A stretch of 64,000 nucleotides of DNA from an uncultured Dorea sp. (GTDB lineage: Bacteria; Bacillota; Clostridia; Lachnospirales; Lachnospiraceae), in the NCBI GenBank assembly GCA_910589275.1, contig CAJUTH010000004.1:62001-126000 (forward strand). Direction: 5' to 3'. Made by a program: the position numbers and the translations under genes. Below the pieces are notes generated by a model. It was not told the origin of the DNA. It saw only the letters and a program-made list of their open reading frames with translations, and did no database searches. This document shows, piece after piece, positions 61,446-64,000 of the stretch (position 1 is the first letter of the stretch; the number at the start of each line of letters is the position of its first letter).

Positions 61446-61490
61446 AACCCATATACGCTGCTCCCCCACAGCATATATGGGTTAATTTTT
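61446..61490 (+). terminator. Terminator of the three-gene cassette
   Basis: AACCCATATA pairs with TATATGGGTT, with further GCTG/CAGC pairing inside, followed by TAATTTTTC. It lies about 85 bases after the last stop codon. Confidence 0.85.
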
Positions 61491-61512
61491 CTTCAAAACA
61501 CTGATACAGCGA

Positions 61513-61680
61513 ATGAAGAAAAATATGGACTACTATAAACGGATTTTCAAAAGAAAATCATTTCATATATTTAAAGATACAGGTGTGATTACGGATGATG
61601 AAATGCAGCGGCTGAATGATTTTATCAGCCCCAGCATATTGGCTTGTGTCAAGGTAGGACTAAAAATTTCTTTCATTTTT
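61513..61680 (+). pseudogene. Remnant of a nitroreductase-like gene (N-terminus)
   Basis: The first 45 codons (MDYYKRIFKRKSFHIFKDTG, then ITDDEMQRLNDFI) look like the start of a Lachnospiraceae nitroreductase-family protein. Thereafter the frame turns hydrophobic and stops at 61755 without the flavin-binding body. Most likely an internal deletion. Confidence 0.45.
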
Positions 61681-61708
61681 TCTGATCTGGCTTTATCTGC
61701 AGGCATTT

Positions 61709-62026
61709 TTACCTTTTTACAAAATGTCCTATTGTTTCCTTTAAATCATCACTAAAATCATTCAGATCATCCATCATAATTGCGCCTTCATCCAGCAGTG
61801 ACATCAGAATATAAAACTGATTCGATCTTTTTATTTCACACTGAACGCCGCAGGCTTTTTTGTCTCTCCTAATTCGTTTCTCAAGTTCCCAAAATTTATC
61901 TGATGGGCTTCCCTCCCCACTAAGAATCTCCATATATTCTCTATTCAGTTTGTCCATGTATGCTTCTTGCCAATCGACAATCTTCCGCCGAAATAATTTC
62001 CAGTCTCTCTCAGAAAACCTATTCAT
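61709..62026 (-). CDS. Small conserved protein of unknown function
   Basis: 105 residues, highly charged and helical (MNRFSERDWKLFRRKIVDWQ at the start, ending DLNDFSDDLKETIGHF). Similar short proteins in Firmicutes are often mislabelled multidrug transporters but contain no membrane segment. It lies between defence-like genes; its role is unknown. Confidence 0.7.
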   Translation of the reverse strand: MNRFSERDWKLFRRKIVDWQEAYMDKLNREYMEILSGEGSPSDKFWELEKRIRRDKKACGVQCEIKRSNQFYILMSLLDEGAIMMDDLNDFSDDLKETIGHFVKR

Positions 62027-62093
62027 ATTAATTATAGCACCTCATAATCTTTCCATCACACTTATTCCAAATCCCTTCGCAAAACAAATCAGC

Positions 62094-62219
62094 CTATTTT
62101 ATTATTTGTTTTATTGGGAAAGCTCCATAACAATTGTCAGCATTCCATTCATCTATAGAAAGAACATCTACCCGATCTATCAATCTTTTTCCGTTTCCGA
62201 TACTCTCTTGCACCGTCAT
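62094..62219 (-). CDS. Short ORF after the ATPase gene
   Basis: 41 codons (MTVQESIGNGKRLIDRVDVL ... AFPIKQIIK) beginning five bases after the ATPase stop codon, with GAGGAA in front of the ATG. Not recognised. Position and composition allow a real small partner or the start of a truncated gene. Confidence 0.4.
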   Translation of the reverse strand: MTVQESIGNGKRLIDRVDVLSIDEWNADNCYGAFPIKQIIK

Positions 62220-62223
62220 TTCC

Positions 62224-63288
62224 TCATAACTCGTATACTTCATCAAACAATTTGTTATCCGCAGTCATAATGTGGTTATATTCAAGCTTGTCCATCCTGT
62301 CTGCTGATTGACTATAGATTGCCTCGTTGCTATCATCCATCCCATGAAATATCTTCTGCATTTCATCCGTAAACGAGTTACGGCTCTTGTATAGATTATG
62401 AAACATCACTTGATCCGTATCTGTGCGTCGGATTTCTAAATATTTTGCAAAATTATAACTATGTGTTGCCAAAAAAACCTGAACTCCATTTTCCTGTAGT
62501 TCTAACAAAATCTCTGCAACAAGAGGATATAACTCTGGATTCAGATTTGCTTCCGGCTCATCCCACAAAAGAATTGTTCCTTTTTCCAAAAGACCATTTC
62601 GAATCAATTTCCAAAGCAGTCCTAGTTTGCGCAGTCCTTCTGCCTCTAAGGAAAAATCGACTTTCCGGCCATCTTTTTTTAATACATAAAAAGAATCATT
62701 CTCCAAAATAACCGTTCCATCAATTACAGCGCTGATCTTATCAAGAATTTTATTCATAACAGACGGAATTTCCCGCGTCTCTGGCAGAGAGGCATTTACA
62801 ATAATATCTATTTGTGTTCCATCAAATGGCATATTATATTTCTGATTCATAGCCAGAAAGCCCTTTGCATGAGATAACATCTCTGTCGTAGGGATAAATA
62901 CAGATTGTATATCTAATCCAAGCCACCCTTCATAATTAAAAAACGCTTTATGGGAAAGGCTATCTTCAAAACTATGTGTATCGTCTGAAACTTTATAATA
63001 ACAATAGTCTTCTTCATTTTCTGCATTCTTCAAAGCATCACTGTCTTTCAGGCTGTTTGAGAAGAATTGTATAAATCTTTTCGTTTTTCCCTGATCTGTC
63101 TGCTTGATCGACCATTGTGTTGCTGCATAAATCATTTTTAGGATAGTAGTCTTTCCAACCCCATTTTCACCAATCAGGACATTTATCCCATCACAAAATT
63201 CCAGCCTAAAGCCATCATTAAATGACTCGCCTTCTTTTATAGATTCAAAAGCAGCATTATTTTTTCTTAAATGACGCTTAAATACCAT
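62224..63288 (-). CDS. ABC/SMC-like AAA ATPase (AAA_21 type), candidate defence protein
   Basis: 354 residues. Walker A INVLIGENGVGKTTILKM near residue 38, a signature-like LEAEGLRKLGLLWKL, Walker B TILLWDEPEANLNPEL, and the H-loop LATHSYNFAKYLE. The family resembles the ATPase parts of OLD, Septu and other anti-phage modules. It starts 28 bases after the nuclease gene, so the two form a likely ATPase-nuclease pair. There is no TOPRIM domain. Confidence 0.82.
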   Translation of the reverse strand: MVFKRHLRKNNAAFESIKEGESFNDGFRLEFCDGINVLIGENGVGKTTILKMIYAATQWSIKQTDQGKTKRFIQFFSNSLKDSDALKNAENEEDYCYYKVSDDTHSFEDSLSHKAFFNYEGWLGLDIQSVFIPTTEMLSHAKGFLAMNQKYNMPFDGTQIDIIVNASLPETREIPSVMNKILDKISAVIDGTVILENDSFYVLKKDGRKVDFSLEAEGLRKLGLLWKLIRNGLLEKGTILLWDEPEANLNPELYPLVAEILLELQENGVQVFLATHSYNFAKYLEIRRTDTDQVMFHNLYKSRNSFTDEMQKIFHGMDDSNEAIYSQSADRMDKLEYNHIMTADNKLFDEVYEL

Positions 63289-63316
63289 TACGTTTAAAAT
63301 TTCAATTTTAAATCAA

Positions 63317-64000
63317 TTAAAGTTCCTTTGCCTGAAGAATAAACATCCTTACTGTTTTCCCGTCTTTTTCCTGTTCCCGGACAAATGCTTGTTTAAAGGC
63401 TTCTGGATTTTTAATAATCTCTGTCCTATCACAAACAAAAAAATAAATAATCTCTGCCTGATAATGAAAAGCATCTGCTCCCAGCTCTTCCAGTAATTGC
63501 TTCTCGCTCATACTTTTACGTGTGCATTTTGTTTCGATCACAAGATTAAAAACGTCAAGATAAATATCTGCCCGCATTCCTCCATATCCATTATCACTGC
63601 ACACTTCCTGACGTAATGTTGGGAAAACTGGTAATAAAATAGAATAAAGCATTCTTTGCAAATCATATTCATTTCCAATTTGAACAGCATTTAAAATTTC
63701 TGCCTTCAAAGTGCCTCTTTTATGTACCGATTGTCTATACATTGCACGATAGTACATATAAAAATTATCCAAAATTTTCTCAATTAATTTTAATCCGGCT
63801 TGTCTGTCTATACCATTTTCTGGTAAAACCGACTTTTCTTCTAAAACTTGTATCACAGAATACATCGATTTTTTCAATGATTTCAATGTATCTATTTCTG
63901 AATATTCGTTTTCCATGTAATGCATTTTTACTTTTATTTCTTCTTGGATTCTGTTACTAAAGTCTGCGTCTTTTAAAGATGCCTTTACCTTACTGCACCA
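63317..64000 (-). CDS. PD-(D/E)XK nuclease-domain protein, N-terminus beyond window
   Basis: The frame is open from the window edge (WCSKVKASLKDADFSNRIQE...) into an in-frame ATG at 63925, so the true protein is longer than the 202 residues counted from that ATG; 227 codons are visible. A helical middle is followed by GMRADIYLDVFNLVIETKCT, which supplies the D...ETK nuclease core, and DAFHYQAEIIYFFVCD. The C-terminus is complete. Paired with the ATPase gene downstream. Confidence 0.78.
   Translation of the reverse strand, partial: WCSKVKASLKDADFSNRIQEEIKVKMHYMENEYSEIDTLKSLKKSMYSVIQVLEEKSVLPENGIDRQAGLKLIEKILDNFYMYYRAMYRQSVHKRGTLKAEILNAVQIGNEYDLQRMLYSILLPVFPTLRQEVCSDNGYGGMRADIYLDVFNLVIETKCTRKSMSEKQLLEELGADAFHYQAEIIYFFVCDRTEIIKNPEAFKQAFVREQEKDGKTVRMFILQAKEL

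Noticed and set aside
1..64000. CRISPR arrays, tRNA or rRNA genes, prophage or complete insertion sequences
   Set aside because: No regularly spaced repeats, cloverleaf-like sequences, rRNA segments or transposase genes with terminal repeats were seen by eye on either strand.

Overview
The window looks like a chromosomal segment of an anaerobic, spore-forming gut Firmicute, most likely a Lachnospiraceae member. This rests on a type III glutamine synthetase, SpmB, a T-box leader on metG, HydE together with HypA/HypB, DUF2975/Cro pairs, RBSs of the AGGAGG type, and moderate GC with Lachnospiraceae-like protein sequences. No rRNA, tRNA or CRISPR array was seen. Both ends cut genes: glnN on the left and a PD-(D/E)XK nuclease gene on the right.

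Layout. 1-15.3 kb is housekeeping: glnN (partial), fba, tatD, metG with a T-box leader, an AAA ATPase, pepT, a DUF885 metallopeptidase, a secreted protein of unknown function, hydE and cysK. 15.3-22 kb holds tcdA, a pair of tandem small-RNA-like genes, hypA/hypB and a 976-residue Fe-S/FAD oxidoreductase. 22-28.4 kb has a FadR-type regulator, a stand-alone deoxyribose-phosphate aldolase (deoC-1), an amino-acid ABC transporter, a TudS-like protein and an ATPase.

28.5-47 kb is one co-oriented minus-strand bacterial microcompartment (BMC) locus of the sugar-phosphate-utilising (SPU) kind. From its promoter it encodes a short-chain dehydrogenase, a sugar ABC transporter, an FGGY kinase and a medium-chain dehydrogenase. 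Next come triose-phosphate isomerase with an added N-terminal helix, an unknown 234-residue protein, an acylating aldehyde dehydrogenase, a PduS/RnfC-like flavo-Fe-S protein and a PduT-like Fe-S shell trimer. Two hexamer shell proteins follow, then an aldolase (DERA) carrying a ferredoxin-like four-cysteine tail, three pentamer shell proteins interleaved with an RpiB homologue, and a classical Pta. A SorC-family regulator lies upstream. Inferred flow: a sugar or polyol is imported, phosphorylated, oxidised and isomerised. It is then cleaved by DERA to acetaldehyde plus glyceraldehyde-3-phosphate inside the shell. Acetaldehyde becomes acetyl-CoA and then acetyl-phosphate, while TpiA handles the triose phosphate and PduS/PduT handle electrons.

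47-53.3 kb is a decayed, mobile-looking stretch: truncated SorC copy, GNAT remnant, an Rpn nuclease gene flanked by a gene-fragment duplication, a DUF3990/XRE pair, an isolated sigma-54 N-terminus, acyP, DUF2804 and HD proteins. 53.3-56.3 kb encodes spmB and membrane proteins. 56.4-64 kb looks like a defence island: an SF2 helicase divergent from a three-gene cassette with two BrxD-like ATPases, then gene remnants, an ABC-type ATPase and a PD-(D/E)XK nuclease.

Two families of structured repeats cut across these regions. One is a composite three-module hairpin element (three full copies plus fragments). The other is a leader hairpin shared by the FadR-type gene and the BrxD-like cassette. All function calls come from reading the sequence; no database search was run.
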